Shown here: piece after piece, positions 11,349-22,287 of the stretch | Numbering within the stretch: the stretch's first letter is position 1 | Layout: every line of letters starts with the position of its first letter | Source: Cyclina sinensis | Taxonomy: Eukaryota > Mollusca > Bivalvia > Venerida > Veneridae | Length of the DNA: 64,000 nt | Direction of reading: 5' to 3' | Assembly (NCBI GenBank): GCA_012932295.1 | Contig: JAAONU010000014.1 | Span: 17,487,039-17,551,038, forward strand | Notes under the pieces: model-generated | What the model was told of the DNA's origin: nothing | Databases searched by the model: none | What the model saw: the letters and a program-made list of their open reading frames with translations, nothing else | Program-made: the position numbers and the translations under genes

Positions 11349-12500
11349 TTACACAGGTGGAATAAAGCTAGGAATATGAGAGTGTATATGTGGACTAACA
11401 AGCGACATCTCTGTATCATCATCAACACAGTCAGGTTCTTGTGGGATTCTGTAATTTGACTGGATTTCACTGTCAATGCGATAACACTCAGATTGTTTCA
11501 CTTTGTAAGATGTAGCACGTAACTGATTTCCAGTAAATTTTTTGATGACGCACCATTCACCATCAAGCAATGCAACAAGATATCTGTTTCGGGCGCGACT
11601 TTTCTGTTTATCCAAATATAGGTTAACCAGATCCCCAACACTGACTTTGTTTGATCTGCGTTCAAGATCTGAACACTTAGATTTCTCACCGCATGCATAA
11701 TTCTTTTCGCGAATATTATGTTGAATCAGAATAATATCACGATCAGTTAATGGAATCTGTTCATGAGTAAACTGGTCCCTTTGTGCTGACAACCCTTGCT
11801 TGCGTGAATTAAGTCATGAAAGGCAAATTGAAAGTTCTAAATGAGACACAGAACCACCACTAGGTTCAAAACGCAACAGTTTAGTTTCAAGTTCAGCAAT
11901 GGCCTTTTCAGCAACAGGGTTCTTGTTATTATTCTTTACCCTTCCAATCTGAAGAGAGATGCCATATTGGTCTAGAAATTTATCATAAAGATCATAAAGG
12001 TGCAGTATCTACGCAAGCGGTCGCATTTGGGCCATCTAGCGGATGCATTCCTAACAGCAAACTCACTAAGTTATTGTGAAAAGTGTCATGTTTTTATCAT
12101 CAATTACGCACGCGGACGTGTAAGATGTGACTGTCTCACGAACGATAAGTATTAGTTGTCGATTCCGTTTCATGACATCTGCGGTAAAGCTTAAACCGAC
12201 GCGTTCTGGGGGTTCTTCAGAAGATTGTTTTATAAGATTGTCACAAAATTGTTTCAATGAAGCGCATGTATGACAACATGCACACACTCTGTCTATTGCC
12301 TTTGAAAGGTCTATAGCGTAAAAGTGGCGTTTAACAACTAACTGTAACTGATGTTTTGTAGGTTGGCCAAGTTTCAAATGTAAGGCGGTGACCAAGCTAT
12401 CCACTACACTACGCGGCACTATAATAAGGTCGGCGAGAGATAAATGGATCACTGCGTCTGACAATGAGTAAACCGTCAGTCGCATCTGAAGCAACACCAA
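11349..12500 (-). pseudogene. gypsy integrase, broken
   Basis: From 12500 the frame shows an integrase head with HLKLG..., then CACCHTC, followed by a core start (FTADVMKRNRQLILIVRE). The first zinc histidine pair looks altered, with Gln where HP is usual. After a break, HPLDGPNA and, further on, NNNKNPVAEKAIAELE continue the catalytic core in other frames between 12,060 and 11,870. From 11792 an intact C-terminal piece ends with a chromatin-tether-like GDLVNLYLDK...GEWCVIKKF. Stops and frameshifts prevent an active enzyme. Confidence 0.7.
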
Positions 12501-12611
12501 GATACCGTTTAACGTCTTTTACCTTAGTTTGTTTCTTGGAGGGGCGCGTACCTTGTTTCAAATAGGATCTTTCCACGCAGATCTAGATGTGAACGGTAAC
12601 AGGCTGTTATT

Positions 12612-13141
12612 TTAAATGTAGTCCTTAAGGGTAACTGATCTGATTACTGAATCTTCAAGCCAACTAATGAACGAACATACTTGACATCGGGGTTCTAAGC
12701 ACTCAGCAGCATTTCTACTGGCCAAGTCCAACTGAATGTTAGCTAATCCGGAGACATGTTGCACACTGATCTGGAAACGACTAACCACTGACAAAAATGA
12801 TGTTACGCGTGGGCTGGCAGAAAATTCACCGCGATTACGTTTTTGTGTAGCTTGCACACATGGTTAACTATCAGTGAGTAAGTGAGTTTTTTGTTTAGAT
12901 TGAAACAAGAATGGCGCGAAATGTTTAATTGCGGCGGCAATACTCAGTACTTCAATTTCACAGGGTAGCCATGTAATCTGATGTTGTTTAGCTTTGCACT
13001 GAAGAAGCCCGCAAGTAACAGGTTGCTGTCCCGGTTTACATACAGAGTAGCACCAATACCATGTTTTGTAACAGAACCATCAGTGACAATCCACAACTGG
13101 TCTTCGGCCCTTAGAAGCGTAATAGATCTGTGTTTGTTCAA
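12612..13141 (-). pseudogene. gypsy RNase H remnant
   Basis: The piece ending at 13141 starts near [19 protein letters not shown], the first RNase H strand with its Asp, and the piece at 12857-12612 holds the last part (VQHVSGLANIQLDLASRN). The two are in different frames with stops between them. Confidence 0.6.
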
Positions 13142-13259
13142 CGCTTGCTGTGCTGAACGAAATTCATAAATTAAATCATCTGTTCATACTAATTTTTCAC
13201 GCGATTCTTTCCCAGACAAAAATGATTCCAAAGATGCCAAATATTCTGCACATCCTGGT

Positions 13260-14130
13260 AAGACTCTTGCAAGCAATTTGTAGGCACCGATGAACGAAGA
13301 TCACGAACTGAGGATGGTGGCGCACATGTCTACAAAACGGCAACGTTGTTTGGACTTGCGGAGATCTGGCCATCCTTCAAAATCTAACCAAGTATGGTAG
13401 ATTTACACAGACATGTAACAGTTTTTGAAGGAACAGGCGTAGGTTGCACTTCCTTAATGCTTTTAGGACTTTTGTCTAGTCACAAATAAGTTCTTCAATG
13501 TTCTTCGTCTGCTAATTTTGCGACACAGCCATCTTGCAAACAGTCATCCAGAACGCGACACATCAATTCTTCAAGAGCAGTTTCAGAGCCAGGTATGCCC
13601 ATAGCACTCCTGGTGTACACTCTAACCCCACGAAATGGTGTAGCTACACCACAGTATTTCATTGACGAACGCGACAGCAAAATGCACTAGTCAGTTCGGC
13701 AACAATTATATACTTCCATTGACCAATCGTTCTCAAAACAGAGTCCACATCTGGCATTAACGAAGGCTGTAGTTTACTATACTGACCAACCTCTGCAAAT
13801 CCGCTTGATGACTTCTTGATCAAAAATGAGGGATTTAAATATTCAGCAGAAACACCAATATCTTCTGGTCGTTTAAATACACCATTTTTTCTAATTCATC
13901 GAAATTCTCTTGCAGTTCAACGAGTTTATCTCGACTATATTGATGAAGTCGTCCAATACGTTACGGGGTTGTGTTGGTCCCATATTTACTACGGCTTCAA
14001 AAGGTCTTTCTGCACCATTATAACCCTGTATGTCGATACTGAATACTTCATCGTGTTCTCTTAGTAGCTCTTGTAAATTTTTACACGCTTCGTTACTAAG
14101 AATTTACTCAGGATCAAGCTTGACAGTGTC
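13260..14130 (-). pseudogene. gypsy reverse transcriptase remnant with altered catalytic sites
   Basis: The minus strand encodes fingers and palm pieces: [10 protein letters not shown], then [12 protein letters not shown], then VAELTSAF where VADLTSAF is expected. Next come [18 protein letters not shown] and a C-terminal VAKLADEEH where ADDL/YxDD is expected. Both positions that normally carry catalytic Asp are therefore changed, and the pieces are split by frame changes. The upstream part was separated from protease by the MITE at 14135-14399. Confidence 0.65.
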
Positions 14131-14134
14131 AGAG

Positions 14135-14399
14135 CAGGGGCGTAGCAAGGCCTTTCGAATGTGTACGCAGAATCGTAGGGGGGTCAGGGGGCATGCTCCC
14201 CCGGAATTTTTTTCTGTAGATCGAGTCAGGAGCGTTTTGGCGGGTTTTTTGCATAAAATAAGTAATATTTTTTTACCAATTTTACTCGATTTTTGTTTTA
14301 CTTTTTCTTATGGAACATCTACTAACAACTATTCAAAAAGATTTTCTGGACCAATGTGTACGCAGCTGCGTATTCTGCGTACTGGTAGCTACGCGCCTG
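14135..14399. mobile_element. small hAT-like MITE inserted in gypsy pol
   Basis: The 265-bp element begins CAGGGGCGTAGC and ends GCTACGCGCCTG, giving inverted termini (CAGGSGCGTAGC). It is flanked by a 5-bp direct repeat, CAGAG (14130-14134 and 14400-14404). Removing it and one CAGAG rejoins the pol frame around KYHS/DTVKL. The termini resemble hAT elements with short target duplications; a 5-bp duplication is atypical for classical hAT. Confidence 0.7.
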
Positions 14400-14404
14400 C
14401 AGAG

Positions 14405-15084
14405 TGATACTTGTTTGTACTTGCTATCGATGTTTTAGGTATTTCAAGAGTTTCATCAGTGACCGACGGAACACATGTATTCAAGATTTGGCAGACATGA
14501 TCATTCCTTCTTAGTTGTTGTGGTTCACATGTATCATTACGCAATCGAATTTTTCCTGCATCTGACTCAGCGATTCGAAGACTCGGCAATTCAAAAGTAC
14601 CAACTGGAGTATTGTCACCGCGCCTTTCAGCAGCCAGAATACAGTCATCCATAAAATCTGAGGGCACATCAAGTTCAACATAGTCCCCCGGCCAAATAGT
14701 ACCAGCCTTAGCTCGCAAAACAAATGCCTGAGTCCTTCTCATGCGATTTTGCTCCTTTTCAGCAACGCAAAACCCATAGCTGATAGTGTCATCCTCAATA
14801 GTAATTTGCTGTTTTGCTGGTCTGACGGATATGTCATTACATGTCATGAACGGAATACCAGCAAGTATATCACTGTAAAGATAACTTACGACAAGAGCTT
14901 CTAAATGCAGATCTCTGTCTTGTCTACTTAATGTAAGTCTTGTTTCACCTATCACTTCTAATGGTGTAACACCATCAGCTTGGCAAGCACTTTGATCACT
15001 TTTTGTAACAATGGCCCCAATACGATTTGCGATTGAGGCTTTAATCATGCTAGTTTTAGCACCCGTATCAAGTGTAAGTTGCAA
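14405..15084 (-). pseudogene. gypsy aspartic protease region
   Basis: The frame opens LTLDTGAKTSMI, where DTGA is the active-site motif of retropepsins, followed about 70 residues later by YSDILAGIPFM, a flap/second-half motif typical of gypsy proteases. About 225 codons are open before the MITE boundary at 14399. It is the best-preserved part of the element, but lies in a dead context. Confidence 0.7.
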
Positions 15085-15104
15085 AGAAAATGTTTTTTTT
15101 TTAA

Positions 15105-15619
15105 TTATGGCGATTGTCTAGTGCTAACAAGTCGCGAAGTAGCAACTGCCCTTAACTTATTGGTGTTGTCATCAGTTGCTTGAGCTGTATCGTCATCACT
15201 AGCCTCTGATGATGAATCATTAGTTATGGTCTGACGGGTTTTACTCATAAATAAGCGATCTTCATGAGGAAGGTCAATGCAGGTACTAAGATAGTGTTGA
15301 AAATGCCGCCCTGCCTGTTTACACAGAATACAAGATTTTGATGGGTTTTTTTTTAGTTTTGATTTCACGACGATGCTCTCAAAACTTTAGCTTCAGCAGC
15401 GGAATGTACTTCATCTAATAGCGTGTCCAAAGCAAGCGATATCTCTGGCTTCAACGAAGCGAGTGTCTGTGAACGAAACTCTGTGCCGTATCTTTGTTTA
15501 ATAAGCGCTGGAAGTTCTGGGTGGACAAGTCTCAACCAGGTTAACACAATTAGATTTTCAATTGTAGGGGAGATGTTCTCATTATTGCGCCTCAATGAAT
15601 GATGCAGCGTACAAATCAC
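15105..15619 (-). pseudogene. gypsy gag fragment with zinc knuckle
   Basis: Two overlapping open pieces (15619-15365 and 15368-15105) encode the end of a gag. The first is helical (ending [11 protein letters not shown]). The second has a knuckle-like CILCKQ...HYLSTC, then an acidic Ser/Thr-rich tail. A frameshift lies at their overlap. Upstream of 15640 the coding sequence stops in T-rich DNA, so the first part of gag is missing. Confidence 0.55.
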
Positions 15620-15639
15620 AAGGTTAAAAAGGGAAGAAA

Positions 15640-16839
15640 TTGTTTTTTGTTTTGTTTTATTTTTTTCAAGAAAATTAAAGCATCACAAAGTAAAACTCTC
15701 AACATTTTTAAGCACTATTGATTTTTTCGCTGTGGCTTGCTGACCACTGAAGGTTGCACGCTGACCATGGAAAACTTGGGAAGAAGGTTTACTTTAAGAG
15801 AACATATTATACTTCCATCTAGTGTATTTATAAATATATTCAGTTGTATTAAAGGCGATCTAGTTTCATTCAATTTCCTACACTGTATTCATATATCTGA
15901 ATCGTCGTCAGATATATATTCCTTTCTCTTCAAAGCACGTTAAACATTGTACACCTCATTTAAAGGGAAAAGCTATACAGGCACCGGATTTTCAAAACAA
16001 ATCCTTTAAAATGTGCACCAGAATGACAGACTTTGAAACTTGTAGTGTAGTAGTTGGTAGTGAATATACATAAACAAGAAACAATTCAGTTCCAGTTATC
16101 AATATTTTAATTCCACAGTACTGTACTTCTTATGTATTTTGAATGCCAAGCTGGTCATTTTATAGTTATCATTTCGCACTTAAAAAGTTCTCGGTTCAGC
16201 TACTCTAAAACAAAGCTTTCTAGTCTCTAACCTACAAATTAACATGCGGCCAAATGGCCCCTGTTTTCGGTCTAATGCCCGCTCTCCATTCAAGCTTCTG
16301 CAGTCCTCCTTCTATGCAGAATGACCAGACGGGATATTAATTAAACCTACATATAATCTGACATATAGCCTAGTTAACTCCATAACAAGATCACATCTAC
16401 ATTTCGTGTACTAGGATGACAACTTTATTTAATGTAACATATTCTTATAACTTGAACGTAACAGCGAGTACAAAGTAGATTCCATGTTTTCTTATTTAAA
16501 AGTACAATAGAAGTACTAGAGAGTTCACATTCTGTATTTTGGATTAAAATGGCCTTTGGCTAGTAAATTTTTGGCACCTACATGACACATATTTAATTTT
16601 AACTTGACACCTAGGTTTTGTACAGAAGTTATAATATTTGGTTATTGAACATAATTCTAATAGTCGCTGAAAAGAAACAAGGCATCAATGTTTCTTGGAC
16701 AATCATAAATTATATCTTATGATTCTGGTCAATTATTTATTTTACTTTTATTGGGAAGCAAATCTTTGCAGCTTATATTTATCCCTTCTCGATGACTGCT
16801 TCCCCGATTCTAACCAGTGCTCGCGGCGAAAATAGGGAA
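15640..16839. other. no recognisable feature
   Basis: AT-rich sequence upstream of the truncated retroelement. No LTR copy matching 9071-9592 was found here. Confidence 0.45.
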
Positions 16840-18031
16840 TAACAGCTTCCAATTGTGTTTGATCATTTCCACGTGATCAAGTTGTAAGTTTCTACAACTT
16901 TTTCAGATTTTTTTTTATTTCAACAAAGTTTCAAGAAATAGTGTCTTTAACAAGTATTTGTTAAAGCTTGTACTATATAACTGCATACATTATGTCTTAA
17001 CAAATACTTTGTTAAACATAAACCAAATTGTTTTGGTGTAATATCAAGGCTCTTTAACAATTATATGTAAAGATCGCTTTTGCTTAGACTATCATCAATT
17101 GGACATCAGAGTTTAACAAATCTTTGTTAAACTATTCTCGTCACTTGACACAGATGTGAAAAGAAAATCGGCTGAATTGTTAACAATTATTTGTTAACAT
17201 CTCTGTTCGCTGTTACTGAATCTACCGTCAGTCAGAGTTTAACAAATCTTTGTTAAAGCTTATACCATTCTCAGTGAAAGAGATGCAGAAAGAAAATATG
17301 CCGAATTGTTAACAATAATTTGTTAACATCTCTGTTCTCTGTTACTGAATCTACCATCAGTCAGAGTTTAACAAATCTTTGTTAAAGCTTATACTATTCT
17401 CTTCACTTGACAGAGATGTGTAAAGAAAACTGGTCGAATTGTTAACAATAATTTGTTAACATCTCTGTTCTCTGTTACTAAATCTACCGTCAGTCAGAGT
17501 TTAACAAATCTTTGTTAAAGCTTATACTATTCTCTTCACTTGACAGAGATGTGTAAAGAAAACTGGTCGAAATGTTAACAATAATTTGTTAACATCTCTG
17601 TTCTCTGTTACTGAATCTACCGTCAGTCAGAGATTAACAAATCTTTGTTAAAGCTTATACTTTTGTCTTCACTTGACAGAGATGTGGAAAGAAATTTGGT
17701 CGAACTGTTAACAATAATTTGTTAACATCTCTGTTCACTGTTACTGAATCTACCGTCAGTCAGATTTCAGAACATAACAAATATTTGTTAACGATTATAT
17801 GAGAATCATCAGTCGGCAAAGATATTCAATGGGCATCGGCTGGATATCAATGATTTTAACAATATCTGTTAAGATGTTTAATCTTTAATGTATTAACATT
17901 CTGATTTCAGAAATAAACGAACCTTCATAAAATTTTATCATTGTGATTATTAGTTATTAATGATGAAGAATAAACATCAAAGTGATGCATATTTCCCGTC
18001 AACATATTTGTCAAAAAAGCTAAAATACTGA
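16840..18031. repeat. pearl-like tandem-core element, copy 1
   Basis: This 1,192-bp segment is repeated almost base for base at 25345-26536; one mismatch was noticed by eye. A left unique part carries small inverted repeats (TGATCATTTCCACGTGATCA). The core, about 17,100-17,780, has five units with a 133-bp period. Each unit holds two 20-bp palindromes, GTTAACAATAATTTGTTAAC and TTTAACAAATCTTTGTTAAA. A right unique part ends AAAATACTGA. The design resembles the non-autonomous 'pearl' elements of bivalves; membership is inferred. No target duplication is visible. Confidence 0.7.
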
Positions 18032-18347
18032 TTTTGTAGGTCGACGTTTAGTGGTGTCAAAAAACGTGTTTTTTTTTCAAGTACACCAACAAAATTTTAA
18101 ACATTTATATTTTACAAATACCAAATAAACGGCAAATTAATATGCAGGTAATATACGATTCTAAAGTTATTTTGAAAGGATATTTTGATGGCAATTTGCT
18201 ACTTCAGTACATTCATATTTTATCAGTATATATTTGACGTAAATATCATACTGTACGGTTTTTCAGTTAGTTGGCTTCGTTCTTTAACAAAACAATTCTT
18301 TTCATAAATAATTCTTCCTTTTTTCCTTTATAGTTCACATTCTGGTG

Positions 18348-21089
18348 ATGAAACTGATTAAAGTGAACTTGTGTTTGTGCATAGTCCTTGCTGTCCTTTA
18401 TTCAGCTTACATCGCCTGTAAGTATTCGACTATAGAAGTTTTTAATTAACCATATTGTCATAATTATAAACATGCAAAGCATCGGAGCCTCAAATCCACA
18501 TTGCTACTTTGTACACCAGCAAAGTGTTTCGCGCATTCTAAGATTTAAAAAGCAGGTTTCTGGAAGGTTATAAAACAGCATAAAGTTTGACAAAATATTT
18601 CAAGTGTAAATAACATAATAGTTTTATTGGTTTCAGATATGCAAGGCTTTAGCGGATCATTAACAGAGGAGAAGACAATGTATGCCTTGAGAGGTAAGTT
18701 TATTCTGTGTTTATACGAATATGATATACGAATTAATGTCTGAGGGAGACATGTTCCCAATGGCAACGTGTAGAGTCTATCTATCAAATGTACCGAATTC
18801 AGAAAATAAACGACGGTAAAATTCGATGTGCTCAACAATATAATATGATAATTGAAACAAAATGTACCATGTGTCAAGTGTTGTAATGATGTTTCGCCTC
18901 AATACATGTAGTTACTAAAGCACCGTAGCTCTTCATTTCATCTATGTGTACTTTTTATTTTATTTCAAGAGGTTGTTACATAAAAACAAATTCAATGACA
19001 CAGTTAAGCCAATCCATGTTTATGTGTGTGTTCAAATCGTTAATACTTTGTTATTATGGTCGCAGTGAATCATCGTTCAAGGATATGCCTAGAGAAGTTT
19101 AATGAAACACTAGCAGACAACTTAAAGTTTGTTGAAAACTACCCAAAAGGAGTAAGTGGCCAATATTTGTCGAAACTTCAAGGGAACCTGACTGTACCAA
19201 AAAATATTGTACCTTTTCCGGCTATTGCAACGGCGATGGATAGCATACATTACCCTGAATCCATGGGACTTTTTCATTCCATCCACAAAACTATTATGCG
19301 ATATCCAAAATATAGGGGTAAAGTGAAAATTGTTGTCTACGATCTTGGATTGACAGGGCGCCAGCTCAAGACGGTATGACAATAGAGTCTTCTGTCTGCA
19401 GTAAGAGGGTTGAAAGGAATATTCTGTATAAGAAGCCGACGGTTAAACGCAAGACAAACAGATAAACTTAATATATATATTTTACAGTCTTCTTTCTATA
19501 ATAAACTAGATATGAATCTTATCGTCAAACAGATTTTTTTCGTTTTAATAACCAAGAAAGTGAAGTACGATATTATATACGTTAAGCTGAAGGCAAAATG
19601 CTTGTGCGAAGTTCAACTATTTCCTTTTGCAAAATTACAAGACAAAAATTGCAAGACAAAAAGATAAACAAACAAGTCATATATAGTTAGAGCCTTTTTC
19701 TATAATAAAATAAATATGAAATTTTATCGTCAGACAATTTTTTTTCGTTTCAATAACTACGAAAGTGAAATAAGATTTTATATACGTTCAGTTGAAGGCA
19801 AAATGCATGTACGAAGTTCGACCATGTCCTTTTGCAGAATTACAAAACAAAAAATGCAAGACAAAAAGATAAACTAACATATTTAATTTACGGTCTGTCT
19901 TCTATAGTAAACTAGATATGAAATCTTATCGTCAAACAAATTTGTTTCGTTCTAATAACCGAGGAATTGAAATAAGATTTTATATACTTTAAGCTGAAGG
20001 CAAAATGCATGTACAAAGTTCGACCATTTCATTTTGCAGAATTACAAGACAAAAATTGCAAGACAAAATGATAAACTAACAAGTCACATGTATTTTACAG
20101 TCTTTCTTCCATAAAAATCTAGATACGAAATCTTATCGTAAAACAGATTTTTTCGTTTCAATAACCAACAAAGTGAAATAAGATTTTATATACTTTAAGC
20201 TGAAGGCAAAATGCATGTGCGAAGTTCGACCATTTCCTTTTGCAGAATTACCAGCGCATATACGACAACTGGACAATTTTGCTTTTAAACCAGTTATAGT
20301 TCAGGTAAATCTATAAGTATAACTCAATGATAAAGACGGTGTATGAAAACGTACTTAAGTGTATTACAAGATACGACAATTAGAATGACGAAAAATGCAC
20401 AATTAACTGTTTTTGTTTTCAAATGTTTAAATCATTAATGCTTTATACTCAGAATGAAAAAATATGATTTTAATTTTAAGAACATTTCATTTTGTTGGTC
20501 AAGTCTAAAAATAATGTTCATGTTTTGTTATTTTTTTTTCTCTTGATAGATGTTACTGGTGGAATTCGGTTTTGTCTGGTGGGTGGACACGTCAGTTCGT
20601 TTTCAGACCGCAAATGTAGACTCTGCCCTCAATTTTGCCATCAGAAACAGCATACTTTTCTATGTCAAATATGATGTCAGCAAGTCATATACAGTCGCTA
20701 GACAGACAGATGTTCAAACATTCACGTATCTGAATGAGGATGCTTGTAAATTCCGTAACTTTTCGGAAACCGTCGGAGGATTCGTTTTGTTTTATTTTGA
20801 TAATGTTTCAAGAACATTGGTCTCAGCTTGGACGTCGTGTGCTTTAAACAAACAATGTATTGCTCCAGAGTTTTCAAACCACAAGAGAACATGCCACCTT
20901 GAGCAAATGCAAGATGGGAGGTGTCACAGATTTGACCAGTCCGTGTTGAGTATTTTGACGCGTCGTTTATATCGCGACACCGATCATTATCCGGTAGACA
21001 GTACACTCCGAAATATATATGTAATCAAGAAAAGTGAAATTAATCATTATTTTGAAACCTGCATTCCAATGTTAAAGTGTTTATATTAA
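18348..21089 (+). CDS. glycosyltransferase-like type II membrane protein (DUF1647-like), five exons
   Basis: Exons: 18348-18417, 18637-18693, 19066-19373, 20200-20304 and 20550-21089. Together they give 1,080 bp (359 residues plus stop) with matching phases 1, 1, 0, 0 and GT/AG borders. Exon 1 is a signal anchor (MKLIKVNLCLCIVLAVLYSA). Exon 3 ends with KIVVYDLGL (about residues 130-138), exon 4 ends NFAFKPVIVQ, and exon 5 has FVWWVDTSVRF (188-198), WTSCALNKQC and RCHRFDQS (304-311). The order YDLGL, KPxIxQ, WVDxSxRF, HRFDQS is that of the nematode/mollusc DUF1647-type glycosyltransferase-like family, likely a Golgi lumenal enzyme; donor and acceptor sugars are unknown. Intron 3 holds tandem copies of the exon 4 start. 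Confidence 0.8.
19458..20250 (+). repeat. 205-bp tandem repeat that carries an exon start
   Basis: About four units of roughly 205 bp lie in intron 3 of the glycosyltransferase-like gene. Each contains a splice acceptor and the first codons of exon 4 (TTAAG or TTCAG followed by YTGAAGGCAAAATGC). The copies start at 19587, 19792, 19994 and 20200, and only the last runs into real coding sequence. The first three diverge after about 17 codons; copy 1 meets a stop, so its inclusion would truncate the protein. Confidence 0.85.
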
Positions 21090-21527
21090 CTGAAATATTA
21101 AACATACTTTAAAAAAAACTTTTTTGAAACAGCTTCAGTGCTTTTCTTACTAAGTTACGAAAGTAATTTCCTATAAAACTATTTTGTTTTCAACTTATCT
21201 TTGTTTATTTTTTTTCATTTAGGCGGAAGTATTGGTTTAAATCTAGAAGTAGGTATTAAAGAGAATCATTCAGATTGCGAGAATATGTTTCCTTATCAAA
21301 GGAAAATGAAAAGTATATGTAAAAAAATCACATAAAAAATGAAAAATTGTAAATGGATATTTATCAAAATAAGTATTGGCGAATATTAGTGACTTAAATA
21401 ATCTAAGATCGTCTAAAGTTGAGAAGAAATTTTAACAAACTCAGATCTTCGTCTGTGGAATGATGAATGATAATGCTGTAAATATTTAAAATTGCCAATC
21501 AAATCTAGCTGAAATATCTTCGTCTGC

Positions 21528-21718
21528 GAAGTGAATCGGACAACAATGTGAAGTGAATCAGACAGCAATGTGAAGTGAATCGGACAGCAATGTGAAGTGA
21601 ATCGGACAACAATGTGAAGTGAATCGGACAGCAATGTGAAGTGAATCGGACAGCAATGTGAAGTGAATCGGACAGCAATGTGAAGTGAATCGGACAACAA
21701 TGTGAAGTGAATCGGACT
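21528..21718. repeat. 22-bp minisatellite
   Basis: About 8.5 copies of a 22-bp unit (GTGAAGTGAATCGGACAGCAAT, split here only for naming the unit) with A/G variants. The open frame it creates on the minus strand is an artefact of a unit array without stops. Confidence 0.9.
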
Positions 21719-22287
21719 ACACTACCGATAAAAGCCGTTTCAATTTTGAGTTTTTTTTTTCATATTGAGTTAAAACAGTTAAAAATACAAGCAAGGACCA
21801 ACATTTGCCTAGGAGAAAGAAATAAAGTTTTAAATGTTAAGAACAAACAAGTCATAAGGTCAGCGAAATAAAAGTTTGACCATGATTGTTCCCCGCGATG
21901 ATGTTGATGTCATTGAAGTCACATTTTGATAGGTCGAGTATATCACTAATCAAGGATGTGGTTAAAACCGGCAAAATTGAATAAATAGAATTGACATTAC
22001 AAATGACAAATTACCTTCTTGTATTATTCTAAATTTAGTCTTAAATAAATGAAAAGGACTATGAGAAATAAAGGTGTGAGAAATACTTTTTGTATCTTTT
22101 TCAATCACATTTGATAATTGAGTTCGTAATCAAAATTAAATACAAACGTAACAGTTGTATACTTTTAGATATCATAAAATTTCTAACAGATAAACATAAT
22201 GTTGTTGTTATTTTCTTTAAACATTGCAGATTACCTTTTCCACATATTCGTTCTAAACGAAGGTTAACCATCAAAAAACAGAAAATA

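Larger units (their letters stand above)
9071..15640 (-). mobile_element. decayed Ty3/gypsy-like LTR retrotransposon, 5' end missing
   Basis: On the minus strand the order is gag fragment (15.62-15.1 kb), protease (15.08-14.4), reverse transcriptase (about 14.1-13.3), RNase H (13.15-12.6), integrase with zinc-binding head (12.5-11.35), a basic/proline C-terminal region (to 10.56), polypurine tract and one LTR. Protease, RT, RNase H, integrase is the Ty3/gypsy order. Frameshifts and stops separate the pieces, so no complete polyprotein can be made. The 5' LTR and most of gag are absent. A 265-bp MITE interrupts pol at 14135-14399, so the element is older than that insertion. Confidence 0.8.

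Noticed and set aside
17100..17780. CRISPR-like array of palindromic repeats
   Set aside because: Units are 133 bp, spacers are themselves repeated, and the genome is animal, so this is a tandem-core mobile element.
19410..19667. 85-codon plus-strand open frame
   Set aside because: It is the first decoy copy of the exon-start repeat in intron 3, not a separate gene.
21413..21700. 95-codon minus-strand frame with a repeated peptide
   Set aside because: It is the translation of the 22-bp minisatellite, without a protein-like composition or context.
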